A stretch of 64,000 nucleotides of DNA, taken from Methylobacterium tarhaniae. GTDB taxonomy: Bacteria; Pseudomonadota; Alphaproteobacteria; Rhizobiales; Beijerinckiaceae. Below are positions 50,495-59,271 of the stretch, in pieces (positions within the stretch are counted from its first letter, which is position 1; each line of letters opens with the position of its first letter). Both the position numbers and the translations under genes were made by a program. The DNA lies in contig NZ_LABZ01000078.1 of NCBI RefSeq assembly GCF_001043955.1, positions 44,653 through 108,652 of the forward strand. The letters run 5' to 3'. The notes beneath the pieces were generated by a model, which saw only the letters and a list, made by a program, of their open reading frames with translations, had not been told where the DNA came from and searched no databases.

Positions 50495-53400
50495 TCATTC
50501 CCTCGATGCCTCCTTCGCCCGGGCGGCGGAAAGCCGAGCCTGGGCGATCACCTGCTCGGGCGTCGGCGGGTTCGCCGGATGATGGCTGAGGCAGAGCGGC
50601 GTGCGCAGCTTGGCCGGCCGGCCCGACCCCTCCGTGGCGAAGTAGAACTCGCCCGCGCCGAGCCGGCCGATATCGGGCGCCGTCCCGCCGCTCGCCGCCA
50701 TGATCTCCTGGGCGGCCGCGATCGTGGCCGGCGCGCTCTGGCGGCCGAAGAACTGCGTCGTGCAGTTCGACACGACCTGGTTGTGGATGCCCCTCGGCAC
50801 CTGCGTCGCCACGATCATCCCGAGGCCGTACTTGCGCCCCTGTGCCACCAGCTTGATGCCGCTGCCGAGGCTCGGCGGCGTGCGCCCCGAGGGCAGGAAC
50901 GTCTGCGCCTCGTCGACCACGTAGAGGAGTCCCCGGGGCGACGGGTTCTTCTTGATCCAGCCGAACAGCGCCATCTGCAGCCGGTTGACGAAATCCTCCC
51001 GCGCCGCCTCCGAGGCGAGCCCCGACAGGTTGACGACCGAGATCCGGGTGCGATCGCGGCCGGCCCCGTAGAACAGGCGGGCCGGATCGAGCACCGCGCC
51101 CTCGATCCTCAGGAGCGGATTGGTGGCGACGGCGGCGAGCAGCTGGTTCGCCATGTCGGCGGCGAGGTTCGTGGCCCTGCCGATCTGGCTGGTGCCGTCC
51201 GGCAGGTCGGCGAGCAGGTCGGTGAAGGCGCCGAGGGTGCCGCCACCGCGGCCGGCAAACGCCCGCAGGGCATCGGCGAGGACGCCGCGCTGGAGGGTCC
51301 TGGTGGCGCCGGCGAGCGGCCCGAGGGTCTCGGCCGCCATCTCGATCGCCTGGGCGCGCTCGTCGCGGTCGTCGCTCGCCGCGAGGTCGGGCATCACCGA
51401 GAGGAAGAGCGGGTTGCCGGCATGGATGCCCGGCGTCCACACCACCACCTCGACCCGCTCGGCGTAAAGCCCGGCCTTGCGGTCGTCCTCCGGCGTGAAC
51501 CTGTCGGGCCGCTCGGGCCAGGCCTCGCCGAGGCGCGACAGGTCGTTGTTGGGATCGACCACGATCGCCGGGAGGCCGGCGAGCGCCGCCTCCTCGACCA
51601 GGCGCCGCAGCAGCACGGTCTTGCCCGAGCCGGAACCGGCGATGATCGCGGTGTGGCGCGGCAGCAGCCGCAGCGGCAGGGCTACGGGCGGCGCGTCGGG
51701 GGTGAGGCGGTGTCCGACCGGGATGGCGTCGGGGATGGGGGCCGGCTCGGCCTCGACGCGCAGGACCGGCTCGGGCTCGGCATGGGCCGGCGTCGCCGCC
51801 GGCTCGGGCTCGGCATGGGCCGGCGTCGCCGCCGGCTCGGGCTCGGCATGGGCCGGCGGCGACGCCGGCTCAGGGCCGGAGGCCGGCGGATCGATGTCCC
51901 GGAGGGGTTGGCGGGGCGGCAGCGGCGGCAGGGGATCGCGCCCACGCCGACCCCGTGCCGGCTGCACCGCCGTCCCGTCGCCCGGCAGGCCGATCTTGCG
52001 GAAGAACGCGGTCCCGCGCACCGGCAGCGTCTCCCGGATCCAGCTCTCGAACGTGTCGAACTCGCCGTCCCGCAGCGCCTGGTCGCGCAAGGTGCGCAGG
52101 GCCACGAAGGTCCGCAGGTCGTCGTCGGACGGGTCGATCAGCTTTCCGCCCGCGGCCATGAACCGGTCGACGAGGGTGCTGGTCTTGGTGCCGGCTGGCA
52201 CCGGGCCGCGGCGCACCACCAGCAATTCGCGGCCCGGGATCTTCGACGAGATGCCCGAGGCGGTGAGCGCGGCACGCAGCCGGGCCTGGAACGCGATCGG
52301 GTGCTGCTGGAGGAGCGCGCGATAGCAGACGTGGCGCTCGCGGTCGTTCTCGTCGCGGTGGAGGAAGGTCAGCCGTCCGTGCAGCGGCGGCAGGCGCTGC
52401 TCGGGCTCGCCCTTGCTCACCACGTCGACCTCGTCGTGCGGGTCGTCCTCCAGGGCGTAGAGGTCGAAGGCGGCGCGCAGGAGTTCGCCGAGGCCGGTCT
52501 CCTCGTCGTCGAGGATGCCGGAGATGTCGGCCTTGCGGCGGGCGTCTTCGAGGTCGAAGGGACCGGCACCGCCCTTCTTCCCGCTGCCATCGTTCGGTTC
52601 GACGAGATCGTCGCAGACCGTGACGATCCCGCCCGCCAGGCAGTCGCGGCGGAAGGCATCGCAGCGCATCAGCAGCGTGCGCGGCCGCATCGCGAAGCGA
52701 GCCGCCGCGGCGATCGCCGCCTCGCTGAACGGCCAGGTCGGGGAGGGCGGCGCGAAGCCCGCCTCGGCATAGGCCGGCGCCAGGCGGCCGCGGATGAGCG
52801 CGGCCGCGGCGGCCGGCTTGTTCATGCCCGTCAGCAGCACCGGCGGCTCGAACCGGTCCATGGCGGATTTCAGCCCGCGCTCCTCCAGCCGCCGCCACGA
52901 ATCCGTCAGGCAGGTGATCAGCGTCATGCCGCGGCCGCCGCCGTCATGCAGCTCCATCAGGCCGGCGGCCAGCATCTCGGCCAGGCCGGGGCCGGCGTCG
53001 AAATCCTCGTCGAGCGTCAGGCGGCTCGCATCGACCACGCCGTCGATCTGGTCGAGGGCGACGAGGGTCGGGCCGCTCAAGCCCATGATCCAGGCCATGC
53101 CGCGCACCAACTCGATGGGCGCGGGCGGCGGGGTCGTGAAGCCGAGGCCGGCCCGGGCCGCCGGGTCGGCGTCGTAGCCCTGCAGCCAGGCATGGGCGAG
53201 GCCGACCGCCGCGAGATCCTGCGAGCGCAGCAGGCAGAGCGCGCGAAAGACGTCCTGATGCTTGAGCGCCCGCGCGGTATCGACGTGCATCAGCGCCCGG
53301 ACCAGGAGATCGACGATCCGGCGGGTGTCGATATTGGGCGTGTTGAAGGCCTGCTCGACCTGCTCCTCGACATTGAAGCGGCGGGCGACGCCGGCCAGCA

Positions 53401-53761
53401 CCGCATCCGACTGGCGCCGGCCATCCGGCATCGGCTGCATCAGGGCGGTGAGGTAGCTGAGCGCCGCGCTGCGCCAGAAATCGGTGAGCCCGAGCACGTC
53501 GAGGAGCACGAACCAGCCGCCCGACGCCCAGACCTCGCGCCGGATCTCGCCGACGAGATGGGTCTTGCCGATGCCCGGCTCGCCGACGAGCACCCGGCCG
53601 CGCGGGCGGCTGCCCGGCTTCTGCGCGTGGAGTGCCTCGACGATTCCCGGGATTAGGGCCTCGTTCGGCGCGCCGGTCGGCTCGGCCTCGAGCCAGACGC
53701 TGTCGAGGGTGCGCACCCAGTCGAAATTGACGCGGCGCAGGGCGTCGAGGGCGTCGCTCAT
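50495..53761 (-). CDS. Double ATPase: STAND/ORC-like AAA domain fused to HerA-type helicase domain
   Basis: A 1088-residue protein with two P-loop NTPase modules. Module 1 (about 1-400) has Walker A LVGEPGIGKTHL (Lys66), Walker B LVALDQIDGV and a helical region, like AAA sensor proteins. Module 2 (about 690-1088) has Walker A IIAGSGSGKTVLL (Lys714), IVVDPNNDLSRLG, Walker B YVVDEAQTFLP (Asp950/Glu951) and the sensor IVATQVPRGIHNQVVSN, as in HerA/DUF87 hexameric DNA translocases. A Pro/Ala/Glu linker with an 11-residue repeat joins them. No membrane segment is present. The start overlaps the winged-helix gene (ATGA). Domain order suggests recognition or assembly by module 1 driving DNA translocation by module 2, with the nearby nuclease as effector. 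Biological role inferred. Confidence 0.8.
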   Translation of the reverse strand: MSDALDALRRVNFDWVRTLDSVWLEAEPTGAPNEALIPGIVEALHAQKPGSRPRGRVLVGEPGIGKTHLVGEIRREVWASGGWFVLLDVLGLTDFWRSAALSYLTALMQPMPDGRRQSDAVLAGVARRFNVEEQVEQAFNTPNIDTRRIVDLLVRALMHVDTARALKHQDVFRALCLLRSQDLAAVGLAHAWLQGYDADPAARAGLGFTTPPPAPIELVRGMAWIMGLSGPTLVALDQIDGVVDASRLTLDEDFDAGPGLAEMLAAGLMELHDGGGRGMTLITCLTDSWRRLEERGLKSAMDRFEPPVLLTGMNKPAAAAALIRGRLAPAYAEAGFAPPSPTWPFSEAAIAAAARFAMRPRTLLMRCDAFRRDCLAGGIVTVCDDLVEPNDGSGKKGGAGPFDLEDARRKADISGILDDEETGLGELLRAAFDLYALEDDPHDEVDVVSKGEPEQRLPPLHGRLTFLHRDENDRERHVCYRALLQQHPIAFQARLRAALTASGISSKIPGRELLVVRRGPVPAGTKTSTLVDRFMAAGGKLIDPSDDDLRTFVALRTLRDQALRDGEFDTFESWIRETLPVRGTAFFRKIGLPGDGTAVQPARGRRGRDPLPPLPPRQPLRDIDPPASGPEPASPPAHAEPEPAATPAHAEPEPAATPAHAEPEPVLRVEAEPAPIPDAIPVGHRLTPDAPPVALPLRLLPRHTAIIAGSGSGKTVLLRRLVEEAALAGLPAIVVDPNNDLSRLGEAWPERPDRFTPEDDRKAGLYAERVEVVVWTPGIHAGNPLFLSVMPDLAASDDRDERAQAIEMAAETLGPLAGATRTLQRGVLADALRAFAGRGGGTLGAFTDLLADLPDGTSQIGRATNLAADMANQLLAAVATNPLLRIEGAVLDPARLFYGAGRDRTRISVVNLSGLASEAAREDFVNRLQMALFGWIKKNPSPRGLLYVVDEAQTFLPSGRTPPSLGSGIKLVAQGRKYGLGMIVATQVPRGIHNQVVSNCTTQFFGRQSAPATIAAAQEIMAASGGTAPDIGRLGAGEFYFATEGSGRPAKLRTPLCLSHHPANPPTPEQVIAQARLSAARAKEASRE
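51768..51866 (-). repeat. 33-bp tandem repeat in the ATPase linker
   Basis: Three units of 33 bp (51768-51800, 51801-51833 identical; the third diverges at its end) encode PAHAEPEPAAT-type peptides between the two ATPase modules. In-frame length variation between strains would be expected. Confidence 0.75.
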
Positions 53762-54417
53762 GCGTGGATCCAGATCTCGTGGAAGGGCTCGCCGGCAGGA
53801 GCGAAGGCGGCGTCGCGCTCGGCGGCGTCGAGGGCCTTCGGGTCGCTGATCCGGGTGAGCCGGATGCTCGGATCGCCGCCCAGGATCGCCGCCAGCCCGG
53901 CATCGACGGCGACGCGGTCGAGGTCGGCGAGCGCCGCCCGCAGGACGCTGAGGCGCACCGGCGCGGCCTTCCGGCCGCCGGTGCAGGCGAGATAGGCCTC
54001 TTCGATCCGGGCGCGGACCCGGCCCGGATCGGGCGGGGCAGCGGTCTTCTTTGCAGCGGTCTTGGGCTTCCGGGCCTTCGGCTCCGGCGGCACACGCTCG
54101 GGCGCAGGGCCGACGAACTCGGCGAGCGTCGCGCCGGTCTTCTCGAGGTGGTGATGGAGCCGCGTGAGCCAGTCCTGGAGCACCCGGGCGTTCGGGGGCA
54201 GGGGATCGCACAGGTGCCGGCCGGCCCAGTTCCAGCCCTTGTCGGTCACGGTCAGCCGCGAGGAGCGGCCTTCCTTCTCGACCGTCAGCAGCCCGGCCTT
54301 CTGCAAGGCGTCGCGCTCGGCCTTCTTCGGCACGATCTCGCTGTTCAGGGCGGTGCCCTGCCGGCCGAGCAGGCGCCAGAGGATCAGCGCCTGAAGCGGC
54401 GTCGGCGTCTCGCTCAT
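53758..54417 (-). CDS. Winged-helix DNA-binding protein of the nuclease/ATPase operon
   Basis: A 219-residue protein. The first 70 residues (LQALILWRLLGRQGTALNSE, DALQKAGLLTVEKEGRSSRLTVTDKGW) read as a winged helix with a clear wing. The middle is a Lys/Pro/Ala-rich linker (PKARKPKTAAKKTAAPPD), and the C-terminus (ARIEEAYLACTGGRKAAPVR, then VLRAALADLDRVAVDAGL) is a second small helical domain resembling a wHTH-like pairing unit. The start overlaps the nuclease stop, and its stop overlaps the ATPase start, so all three are translationally coupled. It likely brings DNA specificity or bridges nuclease and ATPase. No named family recognised. Confidence 0.65.
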   Translation of the reverse strand: MSETPTPLQALILWRLLGRQGTALNSEIVPKKAERDALQKAGLLTVEKEGRSSRLTVTDKGWNWAGRHLCDPLPPNARVLQDWLTRLHHHLEKTGATLAEFVGPAPERVPPEPKARKPKTAAKKTAAPPDPGRVRARIEEAYLACTGGRKAAPVRLSVLRAALADLDRVAVDAGLAAILGGDPSIRLTRISDPKALDAAERDAAFAPAGEPFHEIWIHA

Positions 54418-55490
54418 CGGGTCGTGTCTCCAGCGGAGGGGAGGCTTGCGGAGGAGAGGGGGCGGCGCAGCCGGACCACGGCGCGGATCTTCTCGATCGC
54501 ACGCTGCAGGTCGGCGGTGACCTGATCGTTGGTGAGGCGCAGCACGAGGTAGCCGGCCACCAGCAACTCGTAGTCGCGGTGTCGGTCCTGGGCGAATTTC
54601 GGGCTGGCCTGATGCTCCGGCCCGTCGATCTCGACCACGATGCGGTGCGCGCGGCAGACCAGATCGACCCGAGGCTGCTGGCCGTGGCCGGCCACCCGCA
54701 CGATCTCGTTGCCGGTGAACAGGCCGGCGAGCTCCGGATCCGCCGCCAGGGCCGCCTCGACCCGCCGCTCCGCCTCGCTGGCAGGGTGGGCCCGCGAGCG
54801 CGCGGAGATGAAGCGCTCCGCGGCCGGCCGTGACGCGCGGCCGATCGTGCAGGCGCCGTAGAGGATGCGGTCGTAGGGCGGGAGGTCGGGCGGTGCGGCC
54901 GGCAGGGCGAGGATGCAGGATGCACCGTGGCCGGCGCACCATTCCAGCGCCTCGATCACCGGGGCGGCCCGCGCCGGCGAGACCGGATCGACCTCCGCCA
55001 CCAGGATCACGCTGTCCGGCTCGACCACCCGCAGCAACTGCGCGCATTCGAGCGCCCGCGCCACCCGCCGGAACCGGGGCGGCCGCCCGGATGCGGCCAA
55101 GGTCGCGGCTGCCTTGAGCCACGGCCCCGAGACCGCCGGTGCCGATCCCTCCGGCCAGTCCGGCCAGCGGGCAAGCGCCAGCTCGGCGAGGTCGTCGAGC
55201 AGGCGGTCGACGAGGGCGGTGCTGCTGCGCGGATCCTCGGCGGCGACGAGGAGCGCCCCGCGGCCGATCTCCGCCGCCGCCAGTGCCTCGCCGATTCCGT
55301 CGCGCGTCAGGCCGATGACGGCGAGCCGCTCACCGCCCGCCAGGCCGGCGACGCGGCCCGCGAGATCGGTCGGCGTCAGGCACGGCCGCGCTGTGCTCTC
55401 TCCGGACCTGGGCAAGACGAGACCGCGTCCCCGGGATTGGCCGACGACGCCTCGCGCGTTCCACGGCTGTTGGCCCGGGATATCCAGCAC
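54414..55490 (-). CDS. DUF559/Vsr-like PD-(D/E)XK endonuclease-domain protein
   Basis: A 358-residue protein. Its C-terminal third has the endonuclease pattern RVDLVCRAHRIVVEIDG with Asp276, Glu287 and Asp289, then DRHRDYELLVAGYLVLRLTN, typical of the DUF559/Vsr-like branch of restriction-type nucleases. The N-terminal 250 residues look like a degenerate alpha/beta (P-loop-like) fold (ERLAVIGLTRDG, DSVILVAEVDP, GASCILALPAAPP) without an intact Walker A. GTG at 55490 is the longest start; the first 40 residues are doubtful. It is the first gene of the coupled operon and is the probable DNA-cutting effector. It could also act in DNA repair rather than defence. Confidence 0.7.
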   Translation of the reverse strand: MLDIPGQQPWNARGVVGQSRGRGLVLPRSGESTARPCLTPTDLAGRVAGLAGGERLAVIGLTRDGIGEALAAAEIGRGALLVAAEDPRSSTALVDRLLDDLAELALARWPDWPEGSAPAVSGPWLKAAATLAASGRPPRFRRVARALECAQLLRVVEPDSVILVAEVDPVSPARAAPVIEALEWCAGHGASCILALPAAPPDLPPYDRILYGACTIGRASRPAAERFISARSRAHPASEAERRVEAALAADPELAGLFTGNEIVRVAGHGQQPRVDLVCRAHRIVVEIDGPEHQASPKFAQDRHRDYELLVAGYLVLRLTNDQVTADLQRAIEKIRAVVRLRRPLSSASLPSAGDTTR

Positions 55491-55646
55491 AGGTTGCTGG
55501 ACTTTGCCAGGGGGTTGTGAGGCCGGGAGCGCCGGAAGGCTGTTTTTCGTCTCGCCGGGCGGACCGCTCGATCCGAGGGCCCAACGCCGTCGGCCCTCCC
55601 CCTACGGAACTCGGGCAAGCCCGAGCGCCGTGGGAGGGGGGAGGGT

Positions 55647-56987
55647 TCAGCGCTGGGCTGCACGGCCCGGCCCGTAGCCGGCGGGCGGACGCGAGCCGAG
55701 ATGCGAGCGAAGGGTGCGCCCCTCGTACTCGCTGCGGAACAGGCCGCGCCGGCGCAGCTCCGGCAGGACCAGCGCGATGAAGTCGTCGAGCCCGCCCGGC
55801 AGGGTCGGCGGCATGATGTTGAACCCGTCCGCGCCCCCGGCCCGGAACCGCGCCTCCATCTCGTCCACGATCTGCGCCGGGGTGCCGACGATCTGCGAGT
55901 GGCCCCGCGCCCCGGCGATCCGCAGGTAGAGCTGGCGCAGGCTCAGGCCCTCGCGGCGGGCGAGGTCAAACATCAGCTGCTGGCGCGACTTGAGTCCCTC
56001 GGTCTCGGGCAGTTCCGGCACCGGGCCGTCGGGGTCGAAGCCCGAGAGGTCGTGGCCGACCATGCGGCTGAGCAGCGCGAGCCCCACCACGGGATCGATC
56101 AGTGCCTGCAATTCCTCGAACTTGTCCCGCGCCTCCGACTCGGTGCGGCCGACCACCGGAAAAAGCCCCGGCATGATCTTGAGGTCGTCGGGGGAGCGGC
56201 CGAACCGGGCCATGCGCCCCTTCAGGTCGCGGGAGAACGCCACGGCCTCGTCGAGGGTCTGGTTGGCCGTGAACACGATCTCGGCGGTGCGCGCCGCCAG
56301 GTCCTTGCCGGGGCCGGAGGAGCCGGCCTGGACCAGCACCGGCTGGCCCTGCGGCGTGCGCGGGATGTTGAGGGGCCCGCGGACCTCGAAATGCTTGCCC
56401 TTGTGGTCGAGGGGCCGGAAGCCGTCGGGCTTCGAGAACTGGCCCGAGGCCTTGTCGATCACGACGGCGTCGTCGTCCCAGGTGTTCCAGAGACCCAGGA
56501 CCACGTCGACGAATTCCTCCGCCCGCTCGTAGCGGTCGGCGTGGCGCGCGATCGTGTCGTTGCCGAAATTGGCCGCCTCCAGGTCGGTGGCGGACGTGAC
56601 GAGGTTCCAGCCGGCCCGGCCGCCGCTGAGGTGGTCGAGGGAGGCGAAGCGCCGGGCGACGTTGTAGGGCTCGTTGAAGCTCGTCGAGGTGGTGGCGACG
56701 AGGCCGATGCGGCGCGTGACGGCGGCGAGGGCCGAGAGCAGGGTGACGGGCTCGAAATGGCCTGAGCGCGCGGTGCGCTCGCTCGATCGGAGGTCGGCGT
56801 CGCGGATGCCGGTGCCGTCCTCCAGGAAGATCAGGTCGAACTTGGCGGCCTCGGCGCGTTGCGCCCAGCCGACATAGCGCTCCAGCACCAGCCCGCCATC
56901 GGCCTCGCTCGACGGGTGGCGCCAGCCGGCGACGTGGTGGCCGGTGGCGTAGAAGAAGGCGCCGAGGCGCATCGTGTCCTGGGTCAT
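55647..56987 (-). CDS. Flavin-dependent monooxygenase, NtaA/SnaA/DszA family
   Basis: This 446-residue LLM-class FMNH2-dependent oxidoreductase has MRLGAFFYATGHHVAGWRHP at its start, FDLIFLEDG, the substrate/flavin strand TSTSFNEPYNVARRFASLDH, SGGRAGWNLVTS and VQAGSSGPGKDLAA, all of the nitrilotriacetate/dibenzothiophene-sulphone monooxygenase subgroup. It needs reduced FMN from a separate reductase. The nitroreductase-like gene 2.1 kb away could supply it or not. The cluster with a second such enzyme and a sulfur amino-acid enzyme suggests release of sulfite or amine from organosulfur compounds, but the substrate is unknown. Confidence 0.88.
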   Translation of the reverse strand: MTQDTMRLGAFFYATGHHVAGWRHPSSEADGGLVLERYVGWAQRAEAAKFDLIFLEDGTGIRDADLRSSERTARSGHFEPVTLLSALAAVTRRIGLVATTSTSFNEPYNVARRFASLDHLSGGRAGWNLVTSATDLEAANFGNDTIARHADRYERAEEFVDVVLGLWNTWDDDAVVIDKASGQFSKPDGFRPLDHKGKHFEVRGPLNIPRTPQGQPVLVQAGSSGPGKDLAARTAEIVFTANQTLDEAVAFSRDLKGRMARFGRSPDDLKIMPGLFPVVGRTESEARDKFEELQALIDPVVGLALLSRMVGHDLSGFDPDGPVPELPETEGLKSRQQLMFDLARREGLSLRQLYLRIAGARGHSQIVGTPAQIVDEMEARFRAGGADGFNIMPPTLPGGLDDFIALVLPELRRRGLFRSEYEGRTLRSHLGSRPPAGYGPGRAAQR

Positions 56988-57049
56988 CGCTCGCTCGAGG
57001 GTTCGGGACGGGTCGCGTCAGATCTAGCGCCGGCTGCGCGATCCGCCCG

Positions 57050-58216
57050 TCACCCGGCCGCGACCGCGTCGAGCGCCCGCGCGAGATCGGCCAGGAGATC
57101 CTCCTCCGCCTCCAGCCCGACCGAGAGCCGCACCAGCCCGTCGCCGACGCCCGCCCGCTCCCGCGCCTCCGGGTCCATGGCGGCATGGGTCATGGTCACC
57201 GGGTGCGCGATCAGGCTCTCGATCCCGCCGAGGGATTCGGCCAGGCTGAAGACCTGGAGCGCCCCGACGAGCCGGCGCACCGCCTCGCGCCCGCCGGCGA
57301 TCTCGGCGCTCAGCATCGCGCCGAAGCCGCTCTGCTGCGCCTTGGCGACGGCGTGGCCGGGATGCGAGGAAAGGCCCGGATAATAGACGCGGGCCACCGC
57401 AGGATGCGCGTCGAGGAAGGCGGCCACCGCGGCGGCATTGCGGCTCTGGCGCTCGATGCGGGGAAACAGCGTGCGCACGCCGCGCAAGGTGAGGTAGGCA
57501 TCGAAGGGCGAGCCGGTGACCCCGACGGTGTTGGCCCAGGCGGCGAGCTCGTCGCCCAGGGCGGCGTCGGCGGCCACGACCGCGCCGCCGATCACGTCGG
57601 AATGGCCGTTGATGAACTTGGTGGTCGAGTGGACGACGAGGTCGGCCCCGAGCGCCAGCGGCCGCTGCAGGGCCGGGGACAGGAAGGTGTTGTCGACCAC
57701 GAAGAGGGCGCCCGCCGCCTTCGCCAGCGCCGCGACGCGGCGCACATCCGTGATGCGCATCAGCGGGTTGCTCGGCGTCTCGGTGAGGACGACCCGGGCC
57801 CCCTCGGCGAGGGCGGCCGCGAGCGCGGCCTCGTCGGTCTGGTCGACGAAGGCGACGCGGTAATGGCCCCGTGCGGCGCGCATCGAGAGCAGCCGGTGGG
57901 TGCCGCCGTAACAATCGTGCGGCGCCACCAGGAGGTCGCCGGGCCGCAAGGGGGAGAGGGCGAGGTCGAGGGCCGCCATGCCGCTCGACACGACCACGGC
58001 GCGGGCCCCGCCCTCCAGCTTCGCCAGCGTGTCGGCGAGCTGGTCGCGGGTCGGGTTGCCGAGGCGGGCGTAATCGTAGGCCCGCGCCTTCTCGAACTCG
58101 GCGAAGGTGTAGGTCGTCGAGAGATAGAGCGGCGGGGTCACCGCGCCGAAGGCCGTGTCCGTCCCGATCCCGTTCGCCGCGGCGATCGTCTCCGCCCGCC
58201 TGTTCTCGTCCGCCAC
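57050..58216 (-). CDS. metB: Cystathionine gamma-synthase/lyase-family PLP enzyme
   Basis: This 388-residue Cys/Met-metabolism PLP enzyme has PLYLSTTYTFAEF, YARLGNPTRDQL, the PLP-phosphate loop VVSSGMAALDLAL, and the PLP lysine in HSTTKFINGHSDVIGG. VGLEAEEDLLADL at the end is the family's C-terminal signature. It may make cystathionine from O-acylhomoserine (MetB), cleave it, or act as an O-acylhomoserine sulfhydrylase. The start is GTG with GGGAG seven nt before. It is in the same direction as the flavin monooxygenase (62-nt gap), so the two may share a transcript and feed released sulfur into methionine metabolism. Confidence 0.87.
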   Translation of the reverse strand: MADENRRAETIAAANGIGTDTAFGAVTPPLYLSTTYTFAEFEKARAYDYARLGNPTRDQLADTLAKLEGGARAVVVSSGMAALDLALSPLRPGDLLVAPHDCYGGTHRLLSMRAARGHYRVAFVDQTDEAALAAALAEGARVVLTETPSNPLMRITDVRRVAALAKAAGALFVVDNTFLSPALQRPLALGADLVVHSTTKFINGHSDVIGGAVVAADAALGDELAAWANTVGVTGSPFDAYLTLRGVRTLFPRIERQSRNAAAVAAFLDAHPAVARVYYPGLSSHPGHAVAKAQQSGFGAMLSAEIAGGREAVRRLVGALQVFSLAESLGGIESLIAHPVTMTHAAMDPEARERAGVGDGLVRLSVGLEAEEDLLADLARALDAVAAG

Positions 58217-58311
58217 GCTCGCTCTCCCGGTCTCGTGATGCGCCCGTCTGTTCTTTATGAAGAACGAAACGGGCGATCAACAGGAGAATGTTCGATGTGG
58301 CGAATGATCCG

Positions 58312-59133
58312 CTACTTCAGCCCGAATCCGCGGCGCTCCAGGATGGCGCGCAGCCGGTCGCGGCCGCTCAGCGAGCCGGGAACGCGCACCCGCTCCAGGG
58401 CGGCTCCGCTCCAGCCGACCTCCGGCATGCGCTGCCCGGCCTGGAACGCGGTCATCGCCGCGTCGTAGGCGGCGATCGGGCCTTGCGCGAGGGACGGGTC
58501 GTAGCGGCCACGGTGCAGCACCACGTCCTGGGGGAGGCGCGGCTTCACGGCGGCGGGCCGCTGCGGATCGGGCCAGCCGACGCAGTGGCCGAACACCGCC
58601 AGCACGTTCGGCGGCAGGCCGAGCAGCTCGGCCACCGCCTCCGGGTCGTTGCGCAGGGCCCCGATATAGACCGAGCCGAGGCCGAGCGATTCGAGCGCCA
58701 CCGTGGCGTTCTGGGCGGCGAGCGCCGCATCGACCACGCCGACCATCAGCATCTCGAGATAGGCGAGCCCGTCGGTCGGCTGGGCCCGGTCGCGGCCGAT
58801 CGCGCCGAGGCGCGACAGGTCGGCGAGCCAGACCAGCACCAGGGGAGCCTCGACGACGTGGCGCTGCCCGCGCGCCACCTCCGACAGGCGCCGCTTGGCG
58901 GCCTCGTCCTCGACGGCGACGACGCTCCAGGTCTGGAGGTTCGACGAGCTCGGGGCCGATTGCGCCGCGGCGACGAGCGCTTCGAGGGCTCCGGCGGGGA
59001 GGGGATCGGGCCGGAACGCCCGCACCGTGCGGTGAGCGAGGAGTCCCGCGATCACCTCGTTCCAGGCGATGTCGAGCGGCGCCTCAGCGCCGTAGCGCGC
59101 CCTCAGGGCCTCCTCGCGTCCGGTCCCGCTCAT
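58312..59133 (-). CDS. Nitroreductase-family FMN oxidoreductase (NfsA/FRP-like)
   Basis: A 273-residue flavoprotein with HRTVRAFRPDPLP near the N-terminus (FMN-binding Arg motif), AAQSAPSSSNLQTWSVVAVE, and a C-terminal part PNVLAVFGHCVGWPDPQRPA, which is typical of NfsA/NADPH:FMN reductases. It would bind FMN and use NADPH. It could provide reduced FMN to one of the neighbouring LLM monooxygenases. It is divergent from the plus-strand monooxygenase at 59272 (138-nt shared promoter region). Confidence 0.87.
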   Translation of the reverse strand: MSGTGREEALRARYGAEAPLDIAWNEVIAGLLAHRTVRAFRPDPLPAGALEALVAAAQSAPSSSNLQTWSVVAVEDEAAKRRLSEVARGQRHVVEAPLVLVWLADLSRLGAIGRDRAQPTDGLAYLEMLMVGVVDAALAAQNATVALESLGLGSVYIGALRNDPEAVAELLGLPPNVLAVFGHCVGWPDPQRPAAVKPRLPQDVVLHRGRYDPSLAQGPIAAYDAAMTAFQAGQRMPEVGWSGAALERVRVPGSLSGRDRLRAILERRGFGLK

Positions 59134-59271
59134 CCGATCCCCGTCTCCCGCCGCCCGTCTTGGGGCGGAGTCCATCTGGGGGCGGAGTAGTACACGAAAT
59201 TCATTGACTAACCAGGGCGGCCATCCCAGATCGAGGCCGCCAGGCCCGAAGGGCCCGCACAGGAGGCCGAC

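Noticed and set aside
51768..51866. Tandem units as a CRISPR array
   Set aside because: Units are contiguous with no spacers and stay in frame within a coding sequence.
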